DNA from: Pseudomonas sp. ML2-2023-3
Lineage (GTDB): Bacteria; Pseudomonadota; Gammaproteobacteria; Pseudomonadales; Pseudomonadaceae
Assembly: GCF_037055275.1 (NCBI RefSeq)
Contig: NZ_CP146343.1
Coordinates: 3,692,501-3,756,500, forward strand
Length of the DNA: 64,000 nucleotides
Direction of reading: 5' to 3'
The translations under genes and the position numbers were made by a program. The notes under the pieces were generated by a model. That model worked only from the letters and a program-made list of their open reading frames with translations. It was not told the origin of the DNA and did no database searches. This document shows positions 52,185-61,058 of the stretch, one piece after another; within the stretch, counting starts at the first letter, position 1; each line of letters opens with the position of its first letter.

Positions 52185-53045
52185 TCAATAAGCGATACGG
52201 ATATCAGCGAAATTCAGGGGTTGTTCGTCAGTGCCTGCATCGGTTTCATCGAACAGCAGCCGATGAATACGCCGCGCCGTGTGCTGGAACCCCGTACCAC
52301 CCAGGCTGTGCAGATCGTACTGATGGCTGTTGATTTCAGCCCGCACACGCCCGGGGTGTGGCGACAGCAGCAAGATCCGGTTGCCCACCACCAGCGCCTC
52401 TTCGATGGAGTGGGTGACAAACAGCAAGGTAAAGCGCACCTCCTCCCAGAGCAGCAGCAATTCTTCCTGCATCTTGCGCCGGGTCAGGGCGTCGAGTGCG
52501 GCAAAGGGCTCGTCCATCAACAGGATTTTCGGCTGCATCGCCAAGGCCCGGGCGATCGCCACGCGAGCCTTCATGCCACCGGACAAGGTGTGCGGATAAG
52601 CATCGGCAAACGCTCCCAGGCCGACCTTGTCCAGATAATGCAATGCCCGTTCCTCGGCTTCGCGCCGTGGCAGGGTTTTGGAGGCCAGCAAAGGGAACAT
52701 CACGTTTTGCTTGACCGTCTTCCAGGGCGGCAGCTGATCAAACTCCTGGAACACCACCATACGGTCCGGCCCCGGTGCGGTGACGGCCTGGCCCTGGAGA
52801 CGGATCTGCCCCTCACAGGGTGTGTGAAACCCGGCGACTGCCTTGAGCAACGTCGACTTGCCGCAGCCCGAAGGGCCAAGCAGGATAAAACGGTCCGCCG
52901 GATCGATTTCAAAACTGACCTGGTGGGTCGCCCTCACCACACGTTGCGGCGTGCGGTACTCAAGGCTTACCTGATCGACCGACAACAGGGCAGGCCCTGT
53001 TGCGTTCAAGTGGCTGGCCGTGTGGCCTTGCACGGAGGCGTTCAT
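52185..53045 (-). CDS. ABC transporter ATPase, sulfonate/taurine type
   Basis: A 286-residue ATPase: Walker A LLGPSGCGKSTLLKAVAGF, signature LSGGMKARVAIARALAMQP, Walker B ILLMDEPFAALDALTRRKMQEELL, H-loop VTHSIEEAL. The sequence is of the SsuB/TauB/nitrate group. It energises the transporter. ATG 53045 lies 5 bases after the binding-protein stop. Confidence 0.92.
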   Translation of the reverse strand: MNASVQGHTASHLNATGPALLSVDQVSLEYRTPQRVVRATHQVSFEIDPADRFILLGPSGCGKSTLLKAVAGFHTPCEGQIRLQGQAVTAPGPDRMVVFQEFDQLPPWKTVKQNVMFPLLASKTLPRREAEERALHYLDKVGLGAFADAYPHTLSGGMKARVAIARALAMQPKILLMDEPFAALDALTRRKMQEELLLLWEEVRFTLLFVTHSIEEALVVGNRILLLSPHPGRVRAEINSHQYDLHSLGGTGFQHTARRIHRLLFDETDAGTDEQPLNFADIRIAY

Positions 53046-53050
53046 GGCTG

Positions 53051-54070
53051 TCAGCTCCCCTGCAGCGGTTTGGCGTCTTGGAAGAAGTAATCTTTCCAGG
53101 AGTCGGGTTTGTTTTTGATCGCGCCAACGCGGTACAGAAACTCAGCCAGTGGGTAAGTGTTTTTCGGCGTCACGCTGAACTCGTACTCCGGGGTGTCGAT
53201 GATCTTCAGCAACTCGTCGCGATCGACTTTGGACTTGGTTACGCGAATGTATGTGTCAGCGGCAGCAGCCTTGTCGTTCTGGGCAAACTCGGCCGCCTCG
53301 GTCAACGCCTCGACGAAGGCCTTGTAGGTTTTAGGGTTGTCGTTACGGAACTTCTCGGTGGCAAACAGCACGGTCGGTGAGTTGGGGCCGAGCAAGTCGT
53401 AGGTATTGAGCACCACGTGTACGTTGGGGTTTTTCAGCGCCTGATCCTGGAACGGCGGGTTGGAAAAATGCCCGCTCAGCTCTGTACCACCGGCAATCAG
53501 CGCAGCCGTGGCATCAGGATGGGGGACGGCGATGGTGTACTTGTCCAGCCGGTTGAACTCCTTGTCGCCCCATTGCTTGGCAGCCGCATATTGCAAAAAG
53601 CGTGACTGCACGGAAACACCCACCGCAGGCACGGCAATGCGGTCCTTTTCGGAGAAGTCGGCAATGGTTTTGACGTTCGGGTTATTGCTCAGCAGGTAGT
53701 ACGGAAAGTTGCCCAGCGATGCCACGGCCTTGACGTTCTGCTTGCCGTGGGTGCGATCCCAGATAGTCAGCAGCGGGCCAACCCCGGCGCCGGCAATGTC
53801 AATGGAACCGGAAAGCAAGGCATCGTTGACCGCCGCTCCGCCGGACAATTGAGTCCAGTCGACCTTGATGTCGATGCCCTCCTCCTTGCCGTGTTTCTCG
53901 ATCAGGTTTTGATCGCGCACCACGTTGAGCAGCAGGTAGACAATGCCGAACTGTTCGGCGATACGGATCTCGCCTTCGGCATGGGCCACGGTGGGTGCGA
54001 CCAGGCTGCCGGCAAGCAGACTCAAGCCCAGGCCTACACTGGCAGCGACGGTTTTGAATGATTTGGGCAT
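53051..54070 (-). CDS. ABC transporter substrate-binding protein, sulfonate type
   Basis: A 339-residue exported protein of the COG0715 (SsuA/TauA/NMT1) family. Signal peptide SFKTVAASVGLGLSLLAGSLVAPTVAHA; mature part IRIAEQFGIVYLLLNVVRDQNLIEKHGKEEGIDIKVDWTQLSGGAAVNDALLSGSIDIAGAGVGPLLTIWDRTHG. In pseudomonads this type is found in alkane- or aryl-sulfonate and sulfate-ester uptake systems. ATG 54070 is preceded by AAGGAGC; the frame is open further upstream without need. The substrate is unproven but the neighbouring dioxygenase points to an organosulfur compound. Confidence 0.88.
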   Translation of the reverse strand: MPKSFKTVAASVGLGLSLLAGSLVAPTVAHAEGEIRIAEQFGIVYLLLNVVRDQNLIEKHGKEEGIDIKVDWTQLSGGAAVNDALLSGSIDIAGAGVGPLLTIWDRTHGKQNVKAVASLGNFPYYLLSNNPNVKTIADFSEKDRIAVPAVGVSVQSRFLQYAAAKQWGDKEFNRLDKYTIAVPHPDATAALIAGGTELSGHFSNPPFQDQALKNPNVHVVLNTYDLLGPNSPTVLFATEKFRNDNPKTYKAFVEALTEAAEFAQNDKAAAADTYIRVTKSKVDRDELLKIIDTPEYEFSVTPKNTYPLAEFLYRVGAIKNKPDSWKDYFFQDAKPLQGS

Positions 54071-54096
54071 GGCTATGCTCCTTGAAATAGGGACGA

Positions 54097-54993
54097 TCAG
54101 TAAGGGGCGTTGCCCTGAATGGTGGTGCGATAGAGCTTGCGACGCAGATGGCTTGGGCATCCGGCAGCGAGATGGATCAGCGAACGGTTATCCCAGAACA
54201 CCAGGTCATGGGGCTGCCATTGATGGCGGTAGATGTTTTCAGGCAGCACGCTGTGGGCGAATAGCTCTGCCAGCAACTGGCGGCTTTCATCCTCGGGCAG
54301 GCCCACAATGCGGGTCGTGAAACCCTCGCTGACAAACAGGGCCTTGCGGCCGTTTTCCGGGTGGGTCCGTACCACCGGATGCACCACCTCGCTGACCTGG
54401 GCCAATTGCTCCGGGGTCAGGGTCGGGCGCCAGTTGCCTTCAAATTTGGTTTCGCTGTAGCGCGCCGTATACGAATGCGCGGCCGAGCGGCCTTCCACGG
54501 CGCAGCGCAAGGCTTGCGGCAGGCCGTCCCAGGCTTTGTGCATGTCGGCAAACAGCGTATCGCCGCCTTCGCTCGGCAGCTCCTGGGCATGCAGCATTGA
54601 GCCCAGGCTCGGCAGCTCTTTATAGGAAAGATCGGAGTGCCAGAACTTGCCCGCATCCCCCAGGCCGATGGATTGGCCGTTCTCGATAATATTGGAGACG
54701 ATCAGAATTTCCGGGTGCCCGGTCAGCAGAAACTGCTTGAGCACATGGATCTGCAAAATGCCAAAACGGCGACTGAAGGCGATCTGTTGCTGCGGGGTAA
54801 TGCGCTGATCACGGAACACCACCACGTGATGCTCCAGATGCGCGCGGTGAATGCGCGCAAAATCCTGGTCATTCACCGGCAACGCCAGATCAAGCCCGAT
54901 GATTTCGGCTCCCACGGCACCGCTGAACGGGCGGATCTCAAAAGACTGAGGGGCGATGCTTACAGCAATCGCAGAGGCAGACGGTGCAGACAT
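54097..54993 (-). CDS. TauD/TfdA-family Fe(II)/2-oxoglutarate dioxygenase
   Basis: A 298-residue dioxygenase: FEIRPFSGAVGAEIIGLDLALPV at the start, iron facial triad as HxD in KFWHSDLSYKELPSLGSML and a distal His in FWDNRSLIHLAAG, with the 2-oxoglutarate Arg in RRKLYRTTIQG. Family members desulfonate taurine, cleave alkyl sulfates or attack aryloxyacetates. First gene of a four-gene leftward operon with an organosulfur-type ABC transporter, so desulfonation of an imported sulfonate or sulfate ester is the likely role. GGAG is 7 bases before the ATG. Confidence 0.88.
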   Translation of the reverse strand: MSAPSASAIAVSIAPQSFEIRPFSGAVGAEIIGLDLALPVNDQDFARIHRAHLEHHVVVFRDQRITPQQQIAFSRRFGILQIHVLKQFLLTGHPEILIVSNIIENGQSIGLGDAGKFWHSDLSYKELPSLGSMLHAQELPSEGGDTLFADMHKAWDGLPQALRCAVEGRSAAHSYTARYSETKFEGNWRPTLTPEQLAQVSEVVHPVVRTHPENGRKALFVSEGFTTRIVGLPEDESRQLLAELFAHSVLPENIYRHQWQPHDLVFWDNRSLIHLAAGCPSHLRRKLYRTTIQGNAPY

Positions 54994-55259
54994 AAATCAC
55001 TCCCACGCAGAGCACACCCAATGGCGCGCTGATCGATCAGAAACTCACGGAGGTCCCGTGTTGGTTCATTTCGTGCGGCGCGTCGATTGGTCGACCTGTA
55101 CGCAGGGGTATGACTTTATAGGCATAAGAAATTTAATTTAAATACCGTTAGGGAATAAGCATATGACCTGTGATCCGGCTTATTTCATGCCACAGCCTAA
55201 AGCACTGGCGCCCCCTGCCGATGGACTTGAATGGCATAAGGTTTAAAGGACGAATCGAC

Positions 55260-55697
55260 ATGGTCGGCAGCATCAACCCCTTGGCATCCAGCCTGAATAT
55301 CCAGAGCGTGGCCAGCACTGCATCCAGCAACGCGCCGGACAGCAGCGCCGTGAGTGACTCCAGCGCCACGGCCACCGAACAGGTCAAGCCGCGAGCGTCC
55401 AGGGGCGCCAATGCGGCACCTGCGCCAGACAGCAGTGACGACAGTTCAGACACGGTCAAGCAGCTGAAAAAACAGATCGCGCAACTGCAAAAACAGCTCC
55501 AGCAGCAGATGCAGGCACTGCAAAGCATTCAGGCCAGCGACCAGAGCCCGGACGCCAAGGCCGCTGCCGTTGCCGGGGCCCAGGCACAAGTGACGGCGAC
55601 CACTGCGGCGCTGCAAGCGGCCACGGCCGCATTGCTGCAGGCACTGACAGCCCAGGGCAGCAGCGGCTCGGGGTCGATGGTCAGCACGTCGGCCTGA
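55260..55697 (+). CDS. FlxA-like family protein
   Basis: A 145-residue protein. Ser/Ala/Asp-rich N-terminal half, then a coiled coil SDTVKQLKKQIAQLQKQLQQQMQALQSIQAS at about residues 65-95, and an Ala/Gln-rich tail (VAGAQAQVTATTAALQAATAALLQALT). The coiled coil resembles the FlxA-like family, whose role is unknown (flxA of E. coli is in the flagellar regulon). ATG 55260 with AAGGACG about 8 bases upstream. No signal peptide. Located upstream of mntP, no evident functional link. Confidence 0.65.
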   Translation: MVGSINPLASSLNIQSVASTASSNAPDSSAVSDSSATATEQVKPRASRGANAAPAPDSSDDSSDTVKQLKKQIAQLQKQLQQQMQALQSIQASDQSPDAKAAAVAGAQAQVTATTAALQAATAALLQALTAQGSSGSGSMVSTSA

Positions 55698-55812
55698 ATG
55701 CCCCCCTGCGGGAGCTGACCACGGTTTTCAGGCGATCTTATAAACGAAGAATCCTACGAAAAATTTAGCCTTTTCCCTTAATTGCATCATTTGCTGTTAT
55801 TCTGCGCCCCTC

Positions 55813-55965
55813 TTTGGGGAGTAGCTGGCCGTCACTTGCGTGGCGGCGCTCTGGTCAACATTCTCGGCAACCTGCCGTGGCCATGGCATCCATACGGATT
55901 TGCGAGACCAACGTCATACCTGTGCTGAAGTCGGGCGCGCAGTGCTATGTCGTTGTCTCAAGCCC
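55813..55965 (+). ncRNA. yybP-ykoY manganese riboswitch upstream of mntP
   Basis: The leader shows the hallmark TTTGGGGAGTAGCTGGCC, then GGTCAACATTCTCGGCAACC, and further GCGAGACCAACGTCATACC. These GGGGAGUAGC and UCAACAUUCU boxes define the yybP-ykoY family, which binds Mn2+ and turns on manganese exporters such as mntP. Boundaries are approximate; the aptamer ends before the start codon, whose ribosome binding region may be part of the expression platform. Confidence 0.88.
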
Positions 55966-55971
55966 GGCTGG

Positions 55972-56550
55972 ATGACTGAATTGAACCCAATTGCCCTGAT
56001 TCTCCTGGCTTTCGCCATGTCCACCGATGCTTTTGCCGCCGCCATCGGCAAAGGCTCAAGCCTGCACAAACCCCGTTTCAGCGAAGCCCTGCGCACCGGT
56101 CTGATCTTTGGTGTGATCGAAGCCATTACGCCTGTGATCGGCTGGGCCATAGGTCAGGCGGCCAGCAGCTACGTCACTCAGTGGGACCACTGGATCGCCT
56201 TCATCCTGCTGCTGGGTCTGGGCCTGTACATGATCTACAACGGCGTAAAACCCGATGAAGACGAGCCCGAAGACAAACCGTCGCAACACTCTTTCTGGAT
56301 TCTGGTGGTCACGGCCATCGCCACCAGCATCGATGCGCTGGCGGTAGGCGTCGGCCTGGCTTTTGTGGACGTCAATATCCTGGTGGCAGCTGCTGCCATC
56401 GGCCTGGCCACCATGACCATGGTCATTATCGGCACCATGCTTGGCCGGGCGCTGGGCAGCCTCGTCGGCAAGCGTGCGGAGATCGTGGGCGGAGTGGTGT
56501 TGATCATCGTGGGCGCCACGATTCTGTACGAGCATCTGAGCGCCGTGTAA
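55972..56550 (+). CDS. mntP: Manganese efflux pump MntP
   Basis: A 192-residue, six-helix exporter: [53 protein letters not shown] and [30 protein letters not shown], with the two [17 protein letters not shown] repeats that hold the conserved Asp residues. It exports Mn2+ from the cytoplasm. The ORF is open upstream through the riboswitch; I place the start at ATG 55972, though a TTG at 55981 (giving [11 protein letters not shown]) matches homologues as well. Confidence 0.94.
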   Translation: MTELNPIALILLAFAMSTDAFAAAIGKGSSLHKPRFSEALRTGLIFGVIEAITPVIGWAIGQAASSYVTQWDHWIAFILLLGLGLYMIYNGVKPDEDEPEDKPSQHSFWILVVTAIATSIDALAVGVGLAFVDVNILVAAAAIGLATMTMVIIGTMLGRALGSLVGKRAEIVGGVVLIIVGATILYEHLSAV

Positions 56551-56555
56551 TACCT

Positions 56556-56590
56556 TCCGGGGCTCTGGCATTGCGCCAGAACCCCGGTTT
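56556..56590. terminator. Bidirectional terminator between mntP and sotB-like gene
   Basis: CCGGGGCTCTGGC pairs with GCCAGAACCCCGG (one unpaired position) around a short ATTGC loop, followed by TTTGT on the plus strand. Positioned between the converging stops. Confidence 0.65.
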
Positions 56591-56591
56591 G

Positions 56592-57776
56592 TCAGGCCTG
56601 TGCGGCGCTGCGGTTTAACCGGTACATGGTCCAGGCGTAGAACACCAATGCCAGCCCCGCCAGCGACCCCCCCGCCAGCCCGATCCAGGCAAAGCCGAAA
56701 TGGCTGCCCACCGAACTGCCCAGCAGCGCACCCCCGCCGATCCCGATGTTGTAAATACCCGAGAACATGGCCATCGCCACATCCGTTGCATCGGGCGCCA
56801 GTGTCAGAACCCTGGACTGCATCGCCAAACCAAACCCCATGATCGCCATCCCCCAGATAATGCTCAACACCCCCAGGGATTCAATCCAGTTGCTGGCCGG
56901 CAACAGCAACAGCAGGCTCAGCGCGATCAGGCCTACAGCGATCAACAGGAAAGCCTGTGGGCTGTACTTGTGGAACCAGCTGAAGCAAAGGGAACCGATA
57001 ATCCCCGCACCGCCGAACAGCAGCAGAATCAGGGTAACGGTACTGCCACTCATGCCGGCCACACCCTGCACAAAGGGCTCGACGTAGCTGTAGGCAGTGA
57101 ACTGTGCCGTGATCACCACCGCCGTCAGCACATAGACCGCCACCAGCGCAGGTCGCTTGAACAATACCGGCAGGCTTCTGAGGGAGCCCGAGTTCTGGCT
57201 TGGCAACAACGGCAAGGTTCTGGCCAGCCAAAACACCAGCACTGCGGCAAGCACCGCAATCACGATAAAGGTAGTGCGCCAGCCCATCGCCTCACCCAGC
57301 AAGCGACCCAACGGCACACCCATGACCATCGCCAGCGACGTGCCGGTCGCCAACAGGCCCAAGGCTTGCACCTCCTTGCCTTCTGGCGCCAGCCTCACCG
57401 CCAGTGACGCCGTAATGGACCAGAACAGGGCATGAGACAACGCTACCCCGATCCGGCTTAACAACAAAATGCCGAAGTTGGCCGCCAGGCTCGACAGTAC
57501 ATGACTGGCGATAAACAGCCCGAACAGCACGAGCAACAACTTGCGGCGCTCGACGTTGCGGGTCAGCAGCATGATCGGCAGCGATGCCAGCGAAACCACC
57601 CACGCATAGATGGTCAGCATCAGTCCGACCTTGGCAGTGGACAGATCAAAGCTGCCGCCAATCGCACTCAACAACCCCACAGGCACAAATTCCGTGGTGT
57701 TGAACACAAAGGCGGCCAGCGCCAGCGCGATGACCGGCTGCCAGGTGGCATTGGAGGTAGAAGTGGGGTTGGTCAT
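56592..57776 (-). CDS. SotB-type sugar/drug efflux MFS transporter
   Basis: A 394-residue, 12-helix transporter of the DHA1 family: [80 protein letters not shown] closely follows the SotB/YdeA pattern (sugar efflux), including the FNTTEF.PVGLL start and NxERRKLLL loop. It exports sugars such as arabinose/IPTG-like compounds in E. coli; the real substrate here is unknown. Stands alone. Confidence 0.85.
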   Translation of the reverse strand: MTNPTSTSNATWQPVIALALAAFVFNTTEFVPVGLLSAIGGSFDLSTAKVGLMLTIYAWVVSLASLPIMLLTRNVERRKLLLVLFGLFIASHVLSSLAANFGILLLSRIGVALSHALFWSITASLAVRLAPEGKEVQALGLLATGTSLAMVMGVPLGRLLGEAMGWRTTFIVIAVLAAVLVFWLARTLPLLPSQNSGSLRSLPVLFKRPALVAVYVLTAVVITAQFTAYSYVEPFVQGVAGMSGSTVTLILLLFGGAGIIGSLCFSWFHKYSPQAFLLIAVGLIALSLLLLLPASNWIESLGVLSIIWGMAIMGFGLAMQSRVLTLAPDATDVAMAMFSGIYNIGIGGGALLGSSVGSHFGFAWIGLAGGSLAGLALVFYAWTMYRLNRSAAQA

Positions 57777-57925
57777 TTAAAGAATGCACTACTCGCTATC
57801 GATGATCTAACAAGCCCATGACACGACCGCCCTTGCAGACCCTTCGAGCCAGAACCACGCAGACGATAGTTTATAGCCTTCTCGGGGAGCTGTTGATGAA
57901 CATCGGCTCTCCCTGCATATTTATT

Positions 57926-57937
57926 TAATGGATCCAC
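57926..57937. promoter_or_regulatory. Probable VanR operator, distal to vanA
   Basis: TAATGGATCCAC, palindromic around GGATCC. The same word occurs upstream of vanA again and upstream of the vanK-like gene. VanR operators known from other bacteria have the related ATTGGATCCAAT form. Confidence 0.6.
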
Positions 57938-58042
57938 TGTTATCGCTCATCTTTGCATTTTGTGTTCGATAATCGCCAAAACCCCCAGCAAAACCCAACA
58001 ATACTCCCACATGAAATTGACTTGAAAGATACCAATGCCGCC

Positions 58043-58054
58043 TAATGGATCCAT
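58043..58054. promoter_or_regulatory. Probable VanR operator, proximal to vanA
   Basis: TAATGGATCCAT, with the perfect 10-base palindrome ATGGATCCAT at 58045-58054, 33 bases before the vanA ATG. Confidence 0.65.
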
Positions 58055-58086
58055 AAGAGCAATAACACCTGATCTGGAGATTGGTC

Positions 58087-59145
58087 ATGTACCCAAAAAA
58101 CACCTGGTACGTCGCATGCACCCCCGATGAAATCACCGACAAGCCTTTGGGCCGGCAGATTTGCGGCGAGAAAATGGTTTTTTATCGCGGCCACGAAAAC
58201 AAAGTCGCCGCTGTCGAGAACTTTTGCCCGCATCGCGGTGCTCCCCTGTCACTGGGTTATGTCGAGAACGGCAACCTGGTGTGCGGCTATCACGGGCTGG
58301 TCATGGGCTGCGACGGCAAAACCGTCGAGATGCCCGGACAGCGGGTACGCGGTTTCCCGTGCAACAAGACCTATGCCGTGGTCGAACGCTACGGCTTTAT
58401 CTGGGTATGGCCCGGCGATCAGGATCAAGCCGACCCTGCATTGATCCACCACCTGGAGTGGGCGGTGAGCGATGAATGGGCCTATGGCGGCGGCCTGTTT
58501 CATATCGGTTGCGACTATCGCCTGATGATCGACAACCTGATGGACCTGACCCACGAAACCTACGTACACGCCTCCAGCATTGGCCAGAAGGAAATCGACG
58601 AAGTCGCCCCGACCACCACGGTTGAAGGCAACGAAGTCGTCACGGCGCGGCACATGGAAAACATCATGGCCCCGCCGTTCTGGCGCATGGCCTTGCGCGG
58701 CAATAATCTGGCCGACGATGTGCCGGTGGACCGCTGGCAGATCTGCCGCTTCTCGCCACCCAGCCACGTCTTGATCGAAGTCGGGGTCGCTCACGCGGGC
58801 AAAGGCGGCTACCACGCAGCCCCCGAGTTCAAGGCATCGAGCATCGTGGTCGATTTCATCACCCCTGAAACAGACACCTCGATCTGGTACTTCTGGGGGA
58901 TGGCACGCAACTTCAACCCTCAGGATCAGGCGCTCACCGCGACCATCCGCGAGGGCCAGGGCAAGATTTTCAGCGAAGACCTGGAGATGCTCGAACAACA
59001 GCAACAAAACCTGCTGGACCACCCGCAACGCGCATTGCTCAAGCTCAATATCGACTCGGGCGGCGTGCAGTCACGCCGCGTCCTGGACCGCATCATCGCC
59101 AGCGAACGCACACCCGAGCCACACTTGATCGCCACTGCGCAGTAA
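58087..59145 (+). CDS. vanA: Vanillate O-demethylase oxygenase subunit VanA
   Basis: A 352-residue Rieske oxygenase. The Rieske [2Fe-2S] ligands are C47 and H49 (FCPHRGAPLS) and C66 and H69 (LVCGYHG). Mononuclear iron site in DNLMDLTHETYVHASSIG. VanA with VanB demethylates vanillate to protocatechuate and formaldehyde, a step in lignin-derived aromatic breakdown. ATG 58087 has GGAGA six bases upstream; TTG 58081 is ruled out by spacing. Followed by vanB after 64 bases. Confidence 0.96.
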   Translation: MYPKNTWYVACTPDEITDKPLGRQICGEKMVFYRGHENKVAAVENFCPHRGAPLSLGYVENGNLVCGYHGLVMGCDGKTVEMPGQRVRGFPCNKTYAVVERYGFIWVWPGDQDQADPALIHHLEWAVSDEWAYGGGLFHIGCDYRLMIDNLMDLTHETYVHASSIGQKEIDEVAPTTTVEGNEVVTARHMENIMAPPFWRMALRGNNLADDVPVDRWQICRFSPPSHVLIEVGVAHAGKGGYHAAPEFKASSIVVDFITPETDTSIWYFWGMARNFNPQDQALTATIREGQGKIFSEDLEMLEQQQQNLLDHPQRALLKLNIDSGGVQSRRVLDRIIASERTPEPHLIATAQ

Positions 59146-59209
59146 TTCCCGGACGGGGGCGAGCGCACGTGGGCCAGCCCCCTCAATGGCAACGCTTTGA
59201 GGAAGCAGC

Positions 59210-60160
59210 ATGATTGATGTGGTGGTGGTATCTCGCAACAACGAAGCACAGGGCATTTGCACCTATGAGCTGGCCAGCGCCGATGGCAGCGCCCTCCCCG
59301 CGTTCAGTGCCGGATCGCACATTGATGTGCACCTGCCCGGCGGACTGATCCGCCAATACTCCCTGTGCAACCATCCTGATGAACAGCATCGCTACCTGAT
59401 TGGCGTGCTCAGGGATCCGGCTTCACGGGGCGGCTCGCAAAGCCTGCATGAACAGATCAAGAGTGGCGATAGCCTGCGCATCAGTGAACCGCGCAACCTG
59501 TTCCCGCTGATCCACGAAGCCCGCCACAGCTTGCTGTTTGCAGGGGGCATAGGGATCACCCCGATTCTGTGCATGGCGGAGCGCCTGGCCCACAGCGGCG
59601 CAGATTTCGAACTGCATTACTGCGCCCGGTCCAGCGAGCGGGCGGCCTTTGTCGAGCGCCTGCGCAACTCGCCTTTTGCCGACCGGGTGTTCATGCACTT
59701 CGACGAGCAGCCAGAGACCGCTCTGAATGCAGCCCAGGTGCTGGCCAGCCCGCAGCCCGGCACCCATTTGTACGTGTGCGGCCCGGGCGGCTTCATGCAG
59801 CATGTTCTGGACAGTGCGCGCGCTCAAGACTGGCAGGAGCACGCCCTGCACCGGGAGTACTTCGCCGCCGCCCCGGTTGACAGCAGCAACGACGGCAGCT
59901 TTTCGGTCAAGGTGGGCAGCACCGGCCAGGTCTTCGATATTCCAGCGGACAAAACCGTGGTCCAGGTCCTGGAAAGTCACGGCATCGATATACCCATGTC
60001 ATGCGAGCAAGGGGTATGCGGCACGTGCCTGACCCGCGTGCTGGAAGGCGTTCCGGATCATCGCGACATGTTCCTCACCGAAGAGGAGCAGGCTTGCAAC
60101 GATCAGTTCACTCCGTGCTGTTCGCGCTCGAAATCGCCCATGCTGGTGCTGGATATCTGA
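59210..60160 (+). CDS. vanB: Vanillate O-demethylase reductase subunit VanB
   Basis: A 316-residue class IA reductase: FMN-binding barrel (FSAGSHIDVHLPGGLIRQYSLCNHPD), NAD domain (LLFAGGIGITPILCMAERL, YVCGPGGFMQ) and a C-terminal plant-type [2Fe-2S] ferredoxin with C-x4-C-x2-C (CEQGVCGTC) and a later Cys in FTPCCSRS. It passes electrons from NADH to VanA. AGGAAGCAGC precedes the ATG. Converges with vanR, stops 4 bases apart. Confidence 0.95.
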   Translation: MIDVVVVSRNNEAQGICTYELASADGSALPAFSAGSHIDVHLPGGLIRQYSLCNHPDEQHRYLIGVLRDPASRGGSQSLHEQIKSGDSLRISEPRNLFPLIHEARHSLLFAGGIGITPILCMAERLAHSGADFELHYCARSSERAAFVERLRNSPFADRVFMHFDEQPETALNAAQVLASPQPGTHLYVCGPGGFMQHVLDSARAQDWQEHALHREYFAAAPVDSSNDGSFSVKVGSTGQVFDIPADKTVVQVLESHGIDIPMSCEQGVCGTCLTRVLEGVPDHRDMFLTEEEQACNDQFTPCCSRSKSPMLVLDI

Positions 60161-60163
60161 ACT

Positions 60164-60919
60164 TCAATCGGAGCGGTGGATCACTTTCATCCGCTCATTG
60201 GCAGTGGCCGAGCCGAAGATTTCGGCATAGCGCAACGTCGCGTTGGCGTGCTCGCGCATGATCGCTTCGGCGCGGGCACCCTGGCGACTGACCAGCGCAT
60301 CGAACACCGAATGATGCTGCATATGGGCATAGTTGAAGCGCCGGTATTCACGGGCCATGTCCTTGCGATCAACCGCCAGCGCCGTCACTGAAGCAAACGG
60401 CAAATGATCATTGCGTGCCAGGGCATCGGCAATGGCCGGGTTGTGACTGCCCTCAACGATAACCTGATGAAAGCGCATATTGAGGTCGTGATAGACCTCA
60501 AGATCGTCCTCGGTGACGAAGCCTTTATCGAACAGCTCATCCCCTTGCAACAGGCACAACTCCAGGGCGGCCCGTGCCTCTCCCGACAGCCCGCGTTCGG
60601 CCGTCAAACGTGCCGCCAGGCCTTCGAGCACCCCGCGCACCTCCACCGCACCCGCAATGTCATTGGCACTGACCGAACGCACCTGAAAACCGCGCCCGCC
60701 GAAACGCACCAGCAAGCCTTCCTGCTCAAGCGTGCGAAAGGCCATGCGTACCGGCATGCGGGAGACGCCGAACAACTCGGCAGTGGGAATTTCCATGAGG
60801 CGCTCGCCAGCGGCAAGCTCGCCTGAGGCAATCATCTTGCGCAGTGCAATCAGCACCAATTGACCGGGTTTGCTCATCCAGGCAGCATCCAGAAAACGTG
60901 AGCGGCCATAGTAACGCAT
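60164..60919 (-). CDS. vanR: GntR/FadR-type repressor of the vanillate genes, VanR
   Basis: A 251-residue (or 237 from ATG 60877) regulator. Winged HTH: GQLVLIALRKMIASGELAAGERLMEIPTAELFGVSRMPVRMAFRTLEQEGLLVRFGGRGFQVRSV; FCD ligand-binding domain: EVRGVLEGLAARLTAERGL...YHDLNMRFHQVIVEGSHNPAIADAL and FDALVSRQGARAEAIMREHANATL, with the metal-binding His pattern. By position and type it is VanR, a repressor released by vanillate. Convergent with vanB; its own upstream region shows no TGGATCCA site. Confidence 0.88.
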   Translation of the reverse strand: MRYYGRSRFLDAAWMSKPGQLVLIALRKMIASGELAAGERLMEIPTAELFGVSRMPVRMAFRTLEQEGLLVRFGGRGFQVRSVSANDIAGAVEVRGVLEGLAARLTAERGLSGEARAALELCLLQGDELFDKGFVTEDDLEVYHDLNMRFHQVIVEGSHNPAIADALARNDHLPFASVTALAVDRKDMAREYRRFNYAHMQHHSVFDALVSRQGARAEAIMREHANATLRYAEIFGSATANERMKVIHRSD

Positions 60920-60984
60920 GAGCGGCTATAGAGACTGAGCGGCGCACACATCCCTCAGCATCTACTGCCTGGCACATCCCCCCT

Positions 60985-61010
60985 GTGGGAGCGGGCTTGC
61001 TCGCGATGGT
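60985..61010 (+). repeat. Pseudomonas REP half copy
   Basis: GTGGGAGCGGGCTTGC followed by TCGCGATGG, between vanR and the porin gene; the partner half near 61040-61050 (CATCGCAGCC) is truncated. Confidence 0.8.
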
Positions 61011-61058
61011 ATCGACGCGGTTCCGCAGACACACCGCACGACCTTCATCGCAGCCCCC

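Larger units (their letters stand above)
57777..58086. promoter_or_regulatory. vanA upstream region
   Basis: A 310-base gap between the diverging sotB-like gene and vanA, AT-rich at 57905-58040. It holds two palindromic TAATGGATCCA sites (57926-57937 and 58043-58054). The proximal one lies about 33 bases before the vanA start, where a bound repressor would block transcription. A GGAGA ribosome binding site is at 58076-58080. Confidence 0.6.

Noticed and set aside
55840..55971. Upstream extension of mntP to GTG/ATG positions inside the leader
   Set aside because: This stretch is the yybP-ykoY riboswitch, and the encoded residues do not match MntP.
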